DNA of 64,000 bases from Enterobacter hormaechei ATCC 49162 (GCF_001875655.1 NZ_MKEQ01000002.1:1-64000); one strand, 5' to 3'. Shown: positions 33,965 to 44,315, numbered from the stretch's first letter. Numbers and translations are program-made. The notes: generated by a model not told the origin, from the sequence alone.

Positions 33965-36136
33965 TTACCTTTGGCGCAACAGCCGCAGCGCGTTCGCCGT
34001 CACCAGCACCGTCGCCCCGGTATCCGCCAGCACCGCCAGCCACAGGCCGGTCATGCCGAGCAGCGTGGTGACCAGGAAAATCCCCTTCAGGCCCAGCGCA
34101 ATCCCGATGTTCTGGCGAATGTTGGCCCGCGTCGCCCGCGCGAGATCTATCATCTGCGCCAGCCCGGTCAGACGGTTGTGCGTCAGCGCCGCATCCGCCG
34201 TCTCCAGCGCCACGTCGGTGCCGCTGCCCATGGCAATGCCGATGGTTGCAGCCTTCATCGCCGGGGCATCGTTAATGCCATCGCCTACCATCGCCAGCGG
34301 GGCGCGCGCGTTCATCTCCGTTACGGCACGCACCTTGTCCGCAGGCAGTAACCCGGCCTTAAACGCCAGCCCCAGCTCGCCAGCAATCGCCGCCGCCGCG
34401 CGCGGGTTGTCGCCGGTCAGGATCACGCCCTGTACGCCCAGCCTGTGCAGCGCGTTGATGGCGTCTTTCGCATCGTCACGCAGGGTATCGCGCAGCGCCA
34501 GCATGCCCATCGGTACGCCGTCCTGCATCACGGCAACAACCGTCTGACCGGCCTGCTCTAATGCCTCAACCTGTGGATCCGCGAACGCACCTGCCGCGGC
34601 GATCAGCACTTTTTTGCCGTCGACGACGGCCTCAATCCCGGATCCGACCAGCGCTCGCTGGGCGGTTGCCGAAGGGATGTTCAGCCCGCGTTCCTGCGCT
34701 TCACGCACTATCGCCTGCGCCAGCGGGTGAGTGGATCCCTGCTCTACGGCGGCGGCCAGCGTCAGCAGTGCGTCTTCACTGATGTCCTGCGGATAGACGC
34801 CGGTGACCTGCGGTTTACCAACCGTCAGCGTGCCGGTTTTATCGAAGGCGATGTGCTGAACCTGGCTCAACTGCTCCAGCGCCGCACCGCCCTTAATCAG
34901 CGCCCCGCGACGTGCCGCTGCCGCCAGGCCTGAGGTAATCGCCGCCGGGGTGGAGATCACCAGCGCGCACGGACAGCCGATCAGCAGCAGGGTCAGCCCT
35001 TTATAAATCCAGCCCTCCCACGGTGCGCCGAAGAACAGCGGTGGCACCACGGTAACCAGCAGCGCCACCAGCATGATGGCGGGGGTGTAAATTCGGCTGA
35101 AGCGATCGATAAAGCGTTCGACCGGTGCGCGGCGCTCTTCGGCCTCTTCAATCAGCTTCAGGATGCGGTCGATGGCGCTGTCGCCCGGTTCAGAAAGCAC
35201 GGTGAGCTGCACCAGTCGGTCAACGCTGGTGGCGCCCGCAGGCACTTTTTCACCTGCCGCACGCGCGACCGGGATGGATTCTCCGGTCAGGGCGCTTTCG
35301 TCAAAGCTTGCAGTGGCGGTCACGAGGGTCCCATCGGCTGGCAGACGCCCGCCAGCGGCGACTTCAATCACGTCGCCCGGGCGCAGCGTGTTGATGGCGA
35401 CCGTTTCACGTTTGCCTTCATGGATCCGCGTGGCAGTTTCCGGCTTCAGCGCCATCAGCGCGCTCACCCCTTTGCGCGCCCGGCTCGCCGCCCAGCCCTC
35501 AAGCCGTTCGCCGATCAGGAACAGCAGCAGCACCATCGCCGCTTCCGCCGTCGCGCCAATAAACAGCGCGCCGATGGCCGCCACGCTCATCAGCATTTCA
35601 ATGGCAAACCAGCTGCCGCTTCTCATCAGGCGCAGCGCCTGACGGGCAATTGGAAACAGGCCGACCAGCGTGGTGGCGATAAACGCCAGATTGCCGAACG
35701 GGTGATTGATCTGCTCCAGCCCCCAGCTCAGGGCCATCATGATGATAAGCGTGATTAGGGGCAGGTTCTCTTTTAGCGGGGAGGTTTTTTCAGCGGGCGC
35801 CGTTTCGCTGCGCAGGGTATAACCCGCTTTGCTGACGGCGGCTTCAACCTGTTTACTGACGTCGTTTTCGGCGCTGACCAGGAGCTTTTCGGTAGCAAAC
35901 AGCACCTGAACGTGGTTCACGCCCGGCACCTGCTTCACCGCGTTTTCCACTTTGCGGGCGCAGGCCGCGCAGTCCATACCGTTGACCACCCAGCTGTAGT
36001 GATTGCCGCTTTCAGGCAGCGCGTCGACCTGGGTTTCGCACGCGCCCTCGCAGCAGCAGTCGTCTTTCAGCGGAACCGGGCTGAGCTTAAGTGCCGAGAA
36101 TTGTGGAACTTTTTTCGGTGTTTCTGGAGTCGACAT
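33965..36136 (-). CDS. zntA: Zn(II)/Cd(II)/Pb(II)-translocating P-type ATPase ZntA
   Basis: P1B-type ATPase of 723 residues that pumps Zn2+, Cd2+ and Pb2+ out of the cytoplasm. An N-terminal Cys-rich stretch (CCCEGAC, 27-33) precedes the metal-binding domain with GMDCAAC (53-59). Then come the membrane CPC motif (GCPCALVIS) and the phosphorylation site DKTGTLT. The start at 36136 (MSTPETPKK) is used because the frame upstream of it runs into the promoter and operator. Induced by Zn through ZntR, judged from the operator. Confidence 0.95.
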   Translation of the reverse strand: MSTPETPKKVPQFSALKLSPVPLKDDCCCEGACETQVDALPESGNHYSWVVNGMDCAACARKVENAVKQVPGVNHVQVLFATEKLLVSAENDVSKQVEAAVSKAGYTLRSETAPAEKTSPLKENLPLITLIIMMALSWGLEQINHPFGNLAFIATTLVGLFPIARQALRLMRSGSWFAIEMLMSVAAIGALFIGATAEAAMVLLLFLIGERLEGWAASRARKGVSALMALKPETATRIHEGKRETVAINTLRPGDVIEVAAGGRLPADGTLVTATASFDESALTGESIPVARAAGEKVPAGATSVDRLVQLTVLSEPGDSAIDRILKLIEEAEERRAPVERFIDRFSRIYTPAIMLVALLVTVVPPLFFGAPWEGWIYKGLTLLLIGCPCALVISTPAAITSGLAAAARRGALIKGGAALEQLSQVQHIAFDKTGTLTVGKPQVTGVYPQDISEDALLTLAAAVEQGSTHPLAQAIVREAQERGLNIPSATAQRALVGSGIEAVVDGKKVLIAAAGAFADPQVEALEQAGQTVVAVMQDGVPMGMLALRDTLRDDAKDAINALHRLGVQGVILTGDNPRAAAAIAGELGLAFKAGLLPADKVRAVTEMNARAPLAMVGDGINDAPAMKAATIGIAMGSGTDVALETADAALTHNRLTGLAQMIDLARATRANIRQNIGIALGLKGIFLVTTLLGMTGLWLAVLADTGATVLVTANALRLLRQR

Positions 36137-36173
36137 GGCAGTCTCCGGTAATGATAATTTTCTCATTAACCGC

Positions 36174-36205
36174 AGCATACACTCTGGAGTCGACTCCAGA
36201 GTCAA
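36174..36205 (-). promoter_or_regulatory. ZntR-controlled zntA promoter
   Basis: Minus strand: -35 TTGACT (36205-36200) and -10 TATGCT (36179-36174) are separated by 20 bp, longer than usual, as in MerR-family promoters. The spacer region is filled by a perfect 22-bp palindrome at 36181-36202, with arms ACTCTGGAGTC and GACTCCAGAGT. This is the known ZntR site, which ZntR untwists when Zn is bound. Confidence 0.93.
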
Positions 36206-36212
36206 GCGTTAT

Positions 36213-36839
36213 TTAGATATACAGTGAACGCACAATCAGGAAGTGTCCGGCAAAGTAACAGGCGGCGGAAATCGCATTATCCGCACGGAAGCGGCGGCGA
36301 TAATGACTGCCCAACCAGACGATATTGCCGAGCAACAACAGCGCCGCGCCGAAGAAGGCGGACATGGCCTGAGACGTCGGGCGGAAGAACCACAGTTCAC
36401 CGGCCAGCCACACCATCACCAGCGTCATGGCGATAAAGGTACATATCGGCAGACGCATCTCTTCCAGACGCGACCAGATCACCGCGATCAGCAGGGCGCC
36501 AATCACCAGCAGCACCAGCGGCAGTGGCCAGAAGAAGGAGAGCGTCATCTGGCTGGCAAAGTAGATGGTATAGAGCAGATGCGACAGGAAGAACGCCCCC
36601 ACGGCGTACAGCAGGCGCTGACGCGGCAGCAGGGTTAAGGCATCGCCAATCAGGGAAGCACACAGCCCCGCGAGGACAAGATAGCTAATGGCGTTAAACA
36701 TGGGTGCCTGCCAGGCAAGCAACAGCAGGAGCAATAGCGTGACGGGTTTAAACAACCAGCGCTGCCAGGCTGGGCCACGGTAAGACGCATCGACATAAAG
36801 CCATGCGGAAAAACAGACAGCGATAAATGACCAAAGCAT
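36213..36839 (-). CDS. yhhN: YhhN/TMEM86-family membrane protein
   Basis: Integral membrane protein of 208 residues with about eight helices, in the family that includes mammalian lysoplasmalogenase TMEM86. Bacterial function is not established. The start at 36839 ([10 protein letters not shown]) is chosen by homology; the open frame continues upstream across the divergent yhhM promoter without coding character. It ends 8 bp from the zntA -35. Confidence 0.88.
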   Translation of the reverse strand: MLWSFIAVCFSAWLYVDASYRGPAWQRWLFKPVTLLLLLLLAWQAPMFNAISYLVLAGLCASLIGDALTLLPRQRLLYAVGAFFLSHLLYTIYFASQMTLSFFWPLPLVLLVIGALLIAVIWSRLEEMRLPICTFIAMTLVMVWLAGELWFFRPTSQAMSAFFGAALLLLGNIVWLGSHYRRRFRADNAISAACYFAGHFLIVRSLYI

Positions 36840-36968
36840 ATTAACTCCCTGTAACTGTTGAGGCTGAATGATCAGTTCCTGATCCAGTGTAGTGACGCGA
36901 GCGGGCGTTTGGCAATGCCGGGGCAGGCGAGGTATCCTGAATTCCGCATAATCTGATGGGATTTTCCA

Positions 36969-37328
36969 ATGAGCAAGATGCCGCTGTTTTTCATTATCGT
37001 GGTGGCGATTATCGTCGTTGCCGCCTCGTTTCGCTTCGTGCAGCAGCGCCGTGAGAAGGCCGACAACGACGCCGCGCCTCTGATGCAAAAGCGCGTGGTG
37101 GTGACGAACAAGCGTGAGAAGCCGCTCAACGACCGCCGCTCTCGCCAGCAGCAGGTGACGCCTGCGGGCACAACGATGCGCTATGAAGCGAGCTTTAAGC
37201 CGGAAACCGGCGGGCTGGAGATCACTTTCCGCCTGGAGGCGCAGCAGTACCACCAGCTGACGGTAGGGGAGAAGGGGACGCTGAGCTACAAAGGGTCGCG
37301 GTTTGAAGGGTTTGTACCGGAGCGGTAA
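36969..37328 (+). CDS. yhhM: DUF2500 membrane-anchored protein YhhM
   Basis: Protein of 119 residues with one N-terminal transmembrane helix (about 5-22) and a soluble DUF2500 domain of unknown function. Gene order matches E. coli. It is followed directly by a paired REP element. Confidence 0.9.
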   Translation: MSKMPLFFIIVVAIIVVAASFRFVQQRREKADNDAAPLMQKRVVVTNKREKPLNDRRSRQQQVTPAGTTMRYEASFKPETGGLEITFRLEAQQYHQLTVGEKGTLSYKGSRFEGFVPER

Positions 37329-37333
37329 TTTTA

Positions 37334-37415
37334 CCCCTCACCCCGGCCCTCTCCCCAGAGGGGAGAGGGTGTAATCGTCCCCTCGCCCCTTTGGGGAGAG
37401 GGTTAGGGTGAGGGG
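37334..37415. repeat. Paired inverted REP-like elements
   Basis: One copy (37334-37371) and a second in inverse orientation (37379-37415) are separated by a few bases around GTAATCGT. The whole can fold as one long hairpin. It lies between the convergent yhhM and yhhL. Confidence 0.88.
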
Positions 37416-37423
37416 CAAATCTG

Positions 37424-37705
37424 TTACTTCTTCACCTGCGCCTTAAACTTTTTCATCCACACCAGCAGTTCAAATACGCCGAAAATAAACACCCGCAGCT
37501 GCTGCCAGCCGGTCATCGGTGGGCCATCTTTCGGCAGGCCGTTTTTCAGCATCACCATCTGCAACGCATGCATGAACGCGGTAAAAATCAGCGCCACGTT
37601 AATAAAGATATTCAGCGGACGCGGGAACGGGTGCACCAGATTCAAAATCAAAAATGCCCAGACGCCCAGCATCAGCAAGCGCCCTACGTTAATCAGTACT
37701 GGCAT
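37424..37705 (-). CDS. yhhL: DUF1145 membrane protein YhhL
   Basis: Small inner-membrane protein of 93 residues with two or three helices; function unknown. The start at 37705 (MPVLINVGRL) is preceded by AGGAGG. It overlaps the end of rsmD by 17 nt, so the two are coupled as in E. coli. Confidence 0.88.
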   Translation of the reverse strand: MPVLINVGRLLMLGVWAFLILNLVHPFPRPLNIFINVALIFTAFMHALQMVMLKNGLPKDGPPMTGWQQLRVFIFGVFELLVWMKKFKAQVKK

Positions 37706-38291
37706 CGGATCCTCCTTGTGCCTGACGGTGATAAAGACGATAAGCCACCTGACCGGCGACCTTCTCGCGGTGCAGATCCCAGTGAACGGGAACGGGCGGC
37801 AGGCCATTTTCCACTTCGCTTTCGACGTAAATCAGCGCGTCGTCTGCCAGCCAGCCATTTTTTTCCAGCAACGATAATGTCTCTTCCAGCAGTCCTTTAC
37901 GGAACGGCGGGTCAACAAACACCACGTTGAACGGCGTCCCGTTTTGGGCGAGGAAGCTTAGCGTATTGGTATTCACCACTTTCGCGTTGGTTGCCTTCAG
38001 CGTAGCCAGATTTTGCTGCAACGTCTGCGCGACGCCGCGCTCCATCTCCAGCAGCGTGGCGCTGGCGGCATAACGCGACAGTGCTTCCAGACCTAATGCA
38101 CCGCTGCCAGCGAAGCAGTCCAGGCAGTTGGCGTCTACCATTGACGGGGCAAGCCAGTTAAACAGCGTCTCGCGAACGCGGTCCGTGGTGGGGCGTAAAC
38201 CGGGGCTGTCCGGCACCGGTAATTTCCGGCCTCGCCACTGACCGCCGATAATGCGTATTTGACCGGCCGGGGCGCGGGTGGGTTTCTTCAT
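37689..38291 (-). CDS. rsmD: 16S rRNA m2G966 methyltransferase RsmD
   Basis: SAM-dependent methyltransferase of 200 residues that modifies G966 of 16S rRNA. It shows the RsmD start RIIGGQWRGRKL, the SAM-binding DCFAGSGALGLEA (about 58-70) and the catalytic VFVDPPF motif (about 127). It is divergent from ftsY, as in E. coli. Confidence 0.95.
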   Translation of the reverse strand: MKKPTRAPAGQIRIIGGQWRGRKLPVPDSPGLRPTTDRVRETLFNWLAPSMVDANCLDCFAGSGALGLEALSRYAASATLLEMERGVAQTLQQNLATLKATNAKVVNTNTLSFLAQNGTPFNVVFVDPPFRKGLLEETLSLLEKNGWLADDALIYVESEVENGLPPVPVHWDLHREKVAGQVAYRLYHRQAQGGSDASTD

Positions 38292-38417
38292 CTCAGGAAA
38301 GCTCTGTTAACAATGCCCTGCGATTGCGGGCGGTGATGTCAATTAAGTAAAGTGTTAGACTATTTCATCATTTTTTTAGCTTCCCTGTATATAGCGCCGC
38401 GAGGAGTGTAGTCGCAG

Positions 38418-39893
38418 ATGGCAAAACAAAAAAAACGTGGCTTCTTTTCCTGGTTGGGTTTCGGTGAAAAAGAGCAAGAAACAGAACAGAAAACCGAAGA
38501 ACAACAGGTTGTAGAAGAGCAGTCACAGCCTGAAACGCCTGTCGAAACCGCTGCGGTTGTCGAAGCGGAAGAGCCAGCCCACAGCAAAGAAGAGATTGAA
38601 TCCTTTGCTGAAGAGGTGGTTGAGGTCACTGAACAGGTTCAGGAGAGCGAAAAACCAGAGCCGGTTATCGTTGAAACCCTTAACGAAGCGCCGCAGGCCG
38701 CTATCGAACACGAAGAACTGCCGCTGCCGGAAGAGGTGAAAACCGAAGAGGTTTCTGCCGAAGAGGTTTCTGCCGAAGAGTGGCAGGCCGAAGCGGAAAC
38801 CGTTGAAATTGTAGAGGCGGTGGAAGAAGAAGCGGCCCTTGAGCCAGAGCTGACCGACGAAGAGCTGGAAGCCCAGGCGCTGGCGGCGGAAGCGGCTGAA
38901 GAAGCGGTCATTGTTGTGCCGGTAGAAGAGCAGGCCGAAGAAGCGATCGTTCAGGAGCAGGAAAAACCAACCAAAGAAGGTTTCTTCGCGCGCCTGAAAC
39001 GCAGCCTGCTCAAGACCAAAGAAAACTTAGGTTCCGGATTTATCAGTCTGTTCCGCGGCAAGAAGATCGACGACGATCTGTTTGAGGAGCTGGAAGAGCA
39101 ACTGCTGATTGCGGACGTGGGCGTGGAAACCACCCGGAAGATCATCACTAATCTGACCGAAGGGGCGAGCCGCAAGCAACTGCGTGACGCCGAGGCGCTG
39201 TACGGCCTGCTGAAAGACGAGATGGGTGAAATTCTCGCAAAAGTTGACGAACCGCTTAATATTGAAGGCAAAATGCCCTTTGTTATTCTGATGGTTGGTG
39301 TCAACGGCGTGGGTAAAACCACCACCATCGGCAAGCTGGCGCGCCAGTTCGAGCAGCAGGGCAAATCGGTGATGCTGGCGGCGGGTGATACCTTCCGTGC
39401 GGCAGCGGTGGAACAGCTCCAGGTGTGGGGCCAGCGCAACAATATTCCGGTCATTGCCCAGCACACCGGCGCGGATTCCGCCTCCGTGATTTTCGATGCT
39501 ATCCAGGCGGCGAAGTCGCGTAACGTGGACGTGCTGATTGCGGATACCGCAGGGCGTTTGCAGAACAAATCGCACCTGATGGAAGAACTGAAGAAAATCG
39601 TTCGCGTCATGAAGAAGCTGGACGAAGATGCACCGCATGAAATTATGCTGACTATCGACGCCAGCACCGGGCAGAACGCCATTAGCCAGGCGAAGCTGTT
39701 CCATGAAGCGGTAGGACTGACCGGGATCACGCTGACCAAGCTGGATGGCACCGCGAAAGGCGGGGTGATCTTCTCCGTGGCCGACCAGTTCGGCATTCCT
39801 ATCCGTTACATCGGTGTGGGCGAGCGTATTGAGGATTTGCGTCCGTTTAAAGCGGACGACTTTATTGAGGCACTATTTGCCCGAGAGGACTAA
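38418..39893 (+). CDS. ftsY: Signal recognition particle receptor FtsY
   Basis: GTPase of 491 residues that docks ribosome-SRP complexes at the membrane. A membrane-targeting N-terminus (KKRGFFSWLGF) leads into a long acidic A domain (about 15-190). The NG domain follows, with G1 GVNGVGKTTTIGKLA, DTFRAAA, and DTAGR (G3). The A domain contains two exact 15-bp tandem repeats at 38745-38774 encoding EEVSA twice. First gene of ftsYEX, 2 nt from ftsE. Confidence 0.97.
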   Translation: MAKQKKRGFFSWLGFGEKEQETEQKTEEQQVVEEQSQPETPVETAAVVEAEEPAHSKEEIESFAEEVVEVTEQVQESEKPEPVIVETLNEAPQAAIEHEELPLPEEVKTEEVSAEEVSAEEWQAEAETVEIVEAVEEEAALEPELTDEELEAQALAAEAAEEAVIVVPVEEQAEEAIVQEQEKPTKEGFFARLKRSLLKTKENLGSGFISLFRGKKIDDDLFEELEEQLLIADVGVETTRKIITNLTEGASRKQLRDAEALYGLLKDEMGEILAKVDEPLNIEGKMPFVILMVGVNGVGKTTTIGKLARQFEQQGKSVMLAAGDTFRAAAVEQLQVWGQRNNIPVIAQHTGADSASVIFDAIQAAKSRNVDVLIADTAGRLQNKSHLMEELKKIVRVMKKLDEDAPHEIMLTIDASTGQNAISQAKLFHEAVGLTGITLTKLDGTAKGGVIFSVADQFGIPIRYIGVGERIEDLRPFKADDFIEALFARED

Positions 39894-39895
39894 CA

Positions 39896-40561
39896 ATGAT
39901 TCGCTTTGAACACGTCAGCAAGGCCTATCTCGGTGGGAGACAAGCGCTACAGGGGGTAACATTTCACCTCCAGCCAGGCGAGATGGCATTCCTGACCGGC
40001 CATTCCGGCGCGGGGAAAAGTACCCTGCTCAAGCTGATCTGTGGGATCGAGCGGCCAAGCGCCGGGAAAATCTGGTTCAGCGGCCATGAAATTAGCCGTC
40101 TTAAGAACCGAGAAGTGCCGTTCCTGCGTCGTCAGATCGGCATGATTTTCCAGGATCACCACCTGCTGATGGATCGCACGGTTTTCGATAACGTCGCGAT
40201 CCCGCTGATTATTGCCGGTGCCAGTTACGATGATATCCGCCGTCGCGTTTCGGCGGCGCTGGATAAGGTCGGGCTGTTGGACAAAGCGAAGAACTTTCCG
40301 ATCCAGCTCTCCGGCGGTGAACAGCAGCGCGTGGGCATCGCCCGTGCGGTGGTGAACAAGCCAGCCGTTTTGCTGGCGGATGAACCGACCGGTAACCTGG
40401 ACGATGCCCTGTCCGAAGGGATTTTGCGTCTGTTTGAGGAATTTAACCGCGTGGGGGTCACGGTACTGATGGCGACGCACGACATGGGGCTGATCTCCCG
40501 CCGTTCGTACCGCATGCTGACCCTGAGCGACGGGCATTTGCACGGAGGCCACGGTGAATAA
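39896..40561 (+). CDS. ftsE: Cell division ATP-binding protein FtsE
   Basis: ABC-type ATPase of 221 residues that, with FtsX, activates septal peptidoglycan hydrolases through EnvC. Walker [10 protein letters not shown], signature LSGGEQQRV and Walker [12 protein letters not shown] are all present. It overlaps ftsX by 8 nt. Confidence 0.97.
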   Translation: MIRFEHVSKAYLGGRQALQGVTFHLQPGEMAFLTGHSGAGKSTLLKLICGIERPSAGKIWFSGHEISRLKNREVPFLRRQIGMIFQDHHLLMDRTVFDNVAIPLIIAGASYDDIRRRVSAALDKVGLLDKAKNFPIQLSGGEQQRVGIARAVVNKPAVLLADEPTGNLDDALSEGILRLFEEFNRVGVTVLMATHDMGLISRRSYRMLTLSDGHLHGGHGE

Positions 40562-41609
40562 GCGTGATGCAATGAACCAGATTCGGCAGTTCAGCAACCG
40601 GTTTGACCGTTTCCGCAAGCCTCAGGGTGGCGGGGACGGCAATCGCAATGCGCCTAAGCGCGCTAAACCGACACCGAAGCCGAACTCCCGCAAAACCAAC
40701 GTCTTCAACGAGCAGGTGCGCTACGCCTTCCAGGGCGCGTTGCAGGATCTGAAAAGCAAACCGCTGGCGACGTTCCTGACGGTGATGGTGATTGCCATCT
40801 CCCTGACGCTGCCCAGCGTCTGCTACATGGTTTACAAAAACGTCAACCAGGCGGCGTCCCAGTATTATCCGTCGCCGCAGATCACCGTTTATCTGGATAA
40901 AGCGCTGGACGATAACGCGGCGGCACAGGTGGTCGGGCAGATTCAGGCCGAACAGGGCGTCGAGAAGGTGAACTACCTATCGCGCGATGAAGCGCTGGGC
41001 GAATTCCGCAACTGGTCCGGATTCGGTGGCGCGCTGGATATGCTCGAAGAGAACCCACTGCCCGCGGTGGCGGTGGTGATCCCGAAGCTCGATTTTCAGG
41101 GCACGGATTCGCTCAACACCCTGCGCGACCGCATTACCCGCATTAACGGGATTGATGAAGTGCGCATGGACGACAGCTGGTTTGCCCGCCTTGCCGCCCT
41201 GACCGGGCTGGTAGGACGCGTGTCGGCGATGATCGGCGTGCTGATGGTGGCGGCGGTGTTCCTTGTCATCGGTAACAGCGTTCGTCTGAGCATCTTCGCC
41301 CGTCGCGATACCATCAACGTGCAGAAACTGATTGGCGCAACGGATGGTTTCATCCTCCGCCCGTTCCTCTACGGCGGCGCGTTATTAGGTTTTTCTGGTG
41401 CATTTCTTTCATTGATTTTGTCAGAAATTTTGGTGATGCGGTTGTCGTCTGCCGTCACCGAGGTGGCGCAGGTGTTCGGAACTAAGTTTGATATCAGTGG
41501 CTTAGGGTTCGATGAGTGCCTGCTGTTGCTGCTGGTGTGCTCCATGATCGGCTGGGTGGCGGCATGGCTGGCAACGGTTCAACATTTACGCCACTTTACT
41601 CCCGACTAA
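40554..41609 (+). CDS. ftsX: Cell division membrane protein FtsX
   Basis: Inner-membrane partner of FtsE, 351 residues, with a cytosolic basic N-terminus, four helices (about 75-95, 223-245, 270-295, 320-342) and a large periplasmic loop that contacts EnvC. Family and position are as in E. coli. Confidence 0.96.
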   Translation: MNKRDAMNQIRQFSNRFDRFRKPQGGGDGNRNAPKRAKPTPKPNSRKTNVFNEQVRYAFQGALQDLKSKPLATFLTVMVIAISLTLPSVCYMVYKNVNQAASQYYPSPQITVYLDKALDDNAAAQVVGQIQAEQGVEKVNYLSRDEALGEFRNWSGFGGALDMLEENPLPAVAVVIPKLDFQGTDSLNTLRDRITRINGIDEVRMDDSWFARLAALTGLVGRVSAMIGVLMVAAVFLVIGNSVRLSIFARRDTINVQKLIGATDGFILRPFLYGGALLGFSGAFLSLILSEILVMRLSSAVTEVAQVFGTKFDISGLGFDECLLLLLVCSMIGWVAAWLATVQHLRHFTPD

Positions 41610-41735
41610 TAAAAGCGTGATATAATCTTTCCCTGCACCGAGATGTTCGCTTGCAGGGAAAGCGTCCCTGTTGTCTCTTCCCCTGTAATCATCTTCATGT
41701 CACATTTTGTGCGTAATTTATTCACTGTTGCACCT

Positions 41736-41763
41736 GGAACTTGTGGATAAAATCACTGTCTGA
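41736..41763 (+). promoter_or_regulatory. Sigma-E promoter and DnaA box upstream of rpoH
   Basis: GGAACTT (41736-41742) and TCTGA (41759-41763) with 16 bp between match the sigma-E-dependent P3 promoter of E. coli rpoH. TGTGGATAA at 41742-41750 is a perfect DnaA box, also known at this promoter. The whole 250-bp rpoH leader (41610-41859) holds no gene. Confidence 0.8.
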
Positions 41764-41859
41764 TAAAAGAGTGAATGCTAATCTCGTTGCTCAAACGCTT
41801 TGGCATGGTTGTTGCCTGACGGGGACAACCTGGACCAGAAGAAACATTGAGAGGAATGA

Positions 41860-42717
41860 ATGACCAAAGAAATGCAAACTTTAGCTTTAGCCCCTGTTGG
41901 TAACCTGGAATCTTACATCCGGGCTGCGAACACCTGGCCGATGTTAACGGCCGAGGAAGAAAAGGAGCTTGCTGAAAAGCTGCATTACCAGGGCGATCTG
42001 GAAGCAGCTAAAACGCTGATCCTGTCTCACCTGCGCTTTGTTGTTCACGTTGCTCGTAATTATGCGGGCTACGGCCTGCCGCAGGCGGACCTGATTCAGG
42101 AAGGCAACATTGGCCTGATGAAGGCGGTACGTCGCTTCAACCCGGAAGTGGGTGTGCGACTGGTCTCCTTCGCCGTGCACTGGATCAAAGCTGAAATTCA
42201 TGAATACGTTCTGCGTAACTGGCGTATTGTGAAAGTCGCCACGACGAAAGCGCAGCGCAAACTGTTCTTCAACCTGCGTAAAACCAAGCAGCGTCTGGGC
42301 TGGTTCAATCAGGATGAAGTGGAAATGGTGGCGCGCGAGCTGGGCGTTTCCAGCAAAGACGTCCGCGAGATGGAATCCCGTATGGCCGCGCAGGACATGA
42401 CGTTTGATATGTCTGCCGACGATGACGCGTCCGACAGCCAGCCGATGGCCCCGGTTCTGTATCTACAGGATAAAACCTCTAACTTTGCTGAAGGCATTGA
42501 AGAGGATAACTGGGAAGACCAGGCGGCGAACAAGCTGACCTTTGCGATGGAAGGTCTCGACGAGCGTAGCCAGGATATCATCCGCGCCCGCTGGCTGGAC
42601 GAAGATAACAAGTCCACGTTGCAGGAACTGGCCGACCGCTACGGCGTCTCCGCTGAACGTGTGCGTCAGCTTGAGAAAAACGCCATGAAAAAACTTCGCG
42701 CCGCTATCGAAGCGTAA
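41860..42717 (+). CDS. rpoH: Heat-shock sigma factor RpoH (sigma-32)
   Basis: Alternative sigma factor of 285 residues directing heat-shock transcription. It has region 2 ([17 protein letters not shown]), the RpoH box [15 protein letters not shown] (about 128-142) unique to sigma-32, and region 4.2 helix-turn-helix ([19 protein letters not shown]). Translation in E. coli is controlled by a thermosensor made from the start region; that region is well conserved here. GAGAGGA precedes the ATG. Confidence 0.98.
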   Translation: MTKEMQTLALAPVGNLESYIRAANTWPMLTAEEEKELAEKLHYQGDLEAAKTLILSHLRFVVHVARNYAGYGLPQADLIQEGNIGLMKAVRRFNPEVGVRLVSFAVHWIKAEIHEYVLRNWRIVKVATTKAQRKLFFNLRKTKQRLGWFNQDEVEMVARELGVSSKDVREMESRMAAQDMTFDMSADDDASDSQPMAPVLYLQDKTSNFAEGIEEDNWEDQAANKLTFAMEGLDERSQDIIRARWLDEDNKSTLQELADRYGVSAERVRQLEKNAMKKLRAAIEA

Positions 42718-42737
42718 TTTCCGCGAAGTAAGACGAG

Positions 42738-42773
42738 AACCCCTGGATGCGAATCCGGGGGTTTTGTTTTTTT
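42738..42773 (+). terminator. Terminator of rpoH
   Basis: AACCCCTGGA and TCCGGGGGTT arms around TGCGAA, then a T-rich tail. It lies 21 nt after the rpoH stop. Confidence 0.9.
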
Positions 42774-42852
42774 AGCGCCCGCTCTGGCGAATTTCTCCCC
42801 CCTGGCAAACACTTACTGATGCGCTAAGCAGGCGACTTCAGAGGGTGACAGG

Positions 42853-44118
42853 GTGAAAAATAACGAACTGAACGACCGGCGTTTACAGGCAACGCCGCGC
42901 GGTATCGGCGTCATGTGTAACTTCTATGCCGATAAAGCCGAAAACGCCACGGTGTGGGACGTGGAAGGTAACGAGTATATTGATTTTGCCGCCGGGATCG
43001 CCGTGCTGAATACCGGGCATCGCCATCCTGACGTTATCGCCGCCATCGAAAAACAGCTTCACGCCTTTACCCATACCGCTTATCAAATCGTCCCGTATGA
43101 AGGCTATGTGGCGCTTGCCGAGCGCCTCAACCAGCGCGTGCCAATAGACGGCCCGGCCAAAACCGCCTTCTTCTCAACGGGGGCAGAAGCGGTCGAAAAC
43201 GCGGTTAAAATCGCCCGCGCGTACACCAGGCGTCCCGGCCTTATCACCTTCGGCGGCGCGTTCCATGGCCGTACCTTTATGACCATGGCGCTGACCGGCA
43301 AAGTGGCGCCCTATAAACTCGGCTTCGGCCCGTTCCCCGGCTCGGTGTACCACGCGCAATTCCCCAACAACCTGCACGGCGTCACTACCGCCGAAGCGTT
43401 AAAAAGCCTGGATCGTATCTTCAAAGCCGATATCGCGCCCGATCAGGTGGCGGCAATCATTATTGAGCCGGTTCAGGGCGAGGGCGGATTCAACGTCGCG
43501 CCCGCTGATTTTATGCAGTCGCTGCGTGCCCTGTGCGATACCCACGGGATTTTACTGATTGCCGACGAAGTGCAAACCGGCTTCGCCCGCACCGGCAAGC
43601 TGTTCTCCATGGAAAACCACTGCGTGAAGCCGGACCTGATCACCATGGCGAAAAGTCTGGCGGGCGGGATGCCGCTCTCGGCGGTCTCTGGCCGGGCGGA
43701 GGTGATGGACGCCCCCGCCCCGGGTGGGCTGGGCGGCACCTACGCGGGCAACCCGCTGGCGATTGCTGCGGCCCATGCGGTACTGGACGTGATTGACGAA
43801 GAAGATCTCTGCACCCGCGCGGCGCATCTCGGGCATCATCTGGTCGAGGTGCTGAATAAAGCGAAGGATGGCTGTCCGTATATCGCCGATATCCGTGGGC
43901 AGGGCTCGATGGTGGCGGTGGAATTTACCGATCCGCAAACCGGGCAGCCGTCGCCGGAATTTACCCGTCAGGTTCAGGAGCGCGCGTTGAACGAAGGGCT
44001 GCTGCTTTTGAGCTGCGGCGTTTACGGCAACGTTATTCGCTTCCTCTACCCGCTCACCATCCCCGAAGCGCAGTTCCGTAAGGCGCTGGATATTATTTCC
44101 GCCTCGCTGACACGATAA
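42853..44118 (+). CDS. PuuE-like 4-aminobutyrate transaminase
   Basis: Class III PLP-dependent aminotransferase of 421 residues, predicted to move the amino group of GABA to 2-oxoglutarate giving succinate semialdehyde. The PLP-binding Lys267 (TMAKSLAGGMP), Asp238 (IADEVQTGFART) and the GGLGGTYAGNPLA region are present. Length and wording resemble PuuE of putrescine breakdown more than GabT, yet no puu or gab gene is nearby. The GTG at 42853 is the best start. In E. coli this position between rpoH and livJ has no such gene. Other omega-amino acids are possible substrates. Confidence 0.88.
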   Translation: MKNNELNDRRLQATPRGIGVMCNFYADKAENATVWDVEGNEYIDFAAGIAVLNTGHRHPDVIAAIEKQLHAFTHTAYQIVPYEGYVALAERLNQRVPIDGPAKTAFFSTGAEAVENAVKIARAYTRRPGLITFGGAFHGRTFMTMALTGKVAPYKLGFGPFPGSVYHAQFPNNLHGVTTAEALKSLDRIFKADIAPDQVAAIIIEPVQGEGGFNVAPADFMQSLRALCDTHGILLIADEVQTGFARTGKLFSMENHCVKPDLITMAKSLAGGMPLSAVSGRAEVMDAPAPGGLGGTYAGNPLAIAAAHAVLDVIDEEDLCTRAAHLGHHLVEVLNKAKDGCPYIADIRGQGSMVAVEFTDPQTGQPSPEFTRQVQERALNEGLLLLSCGVYGNVIRFLYPLTIPEAQFRKALDIISASLTR

Positions 44119-44124
44119 AGCCAA

Positions 44125-44152
44125 AAGCCCGGCTGAAATGACGGTCGGGCTT
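44125..44152 (+). terminator. Hairpin after the transaminase gene
   Basis: AAGCCCG and CGGGCTT arms, with a short T-rich region (TTATCATATTTTC) downstream. Confidence 0.7.
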
Positions 44153-44315
44153 ATCATATTTTCATTTCAAATTAGCTATTCCAAAATCATAAAAATGGGG
44201 TATGTTTTAGCAGAGTATGCTGAAAAAGCGCGAACAGCACGCCTATAACTGAAATAAAGCGCTACACAACAACATCACAACAATCGTTATAACCATAATA
44301 ATGGGGAATCTCAGG

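Noticed and set aside
34561..34933. Open frames on the plus strand within zntA
   Set aside because: Opposite to a highly conserved P-type ATPase; no independent evidence.
37334..37415. CRISPR-like repeats
   Set aside because: The repeated units are inverted palindromes at scattered sites without regular spacers and without cas genes.
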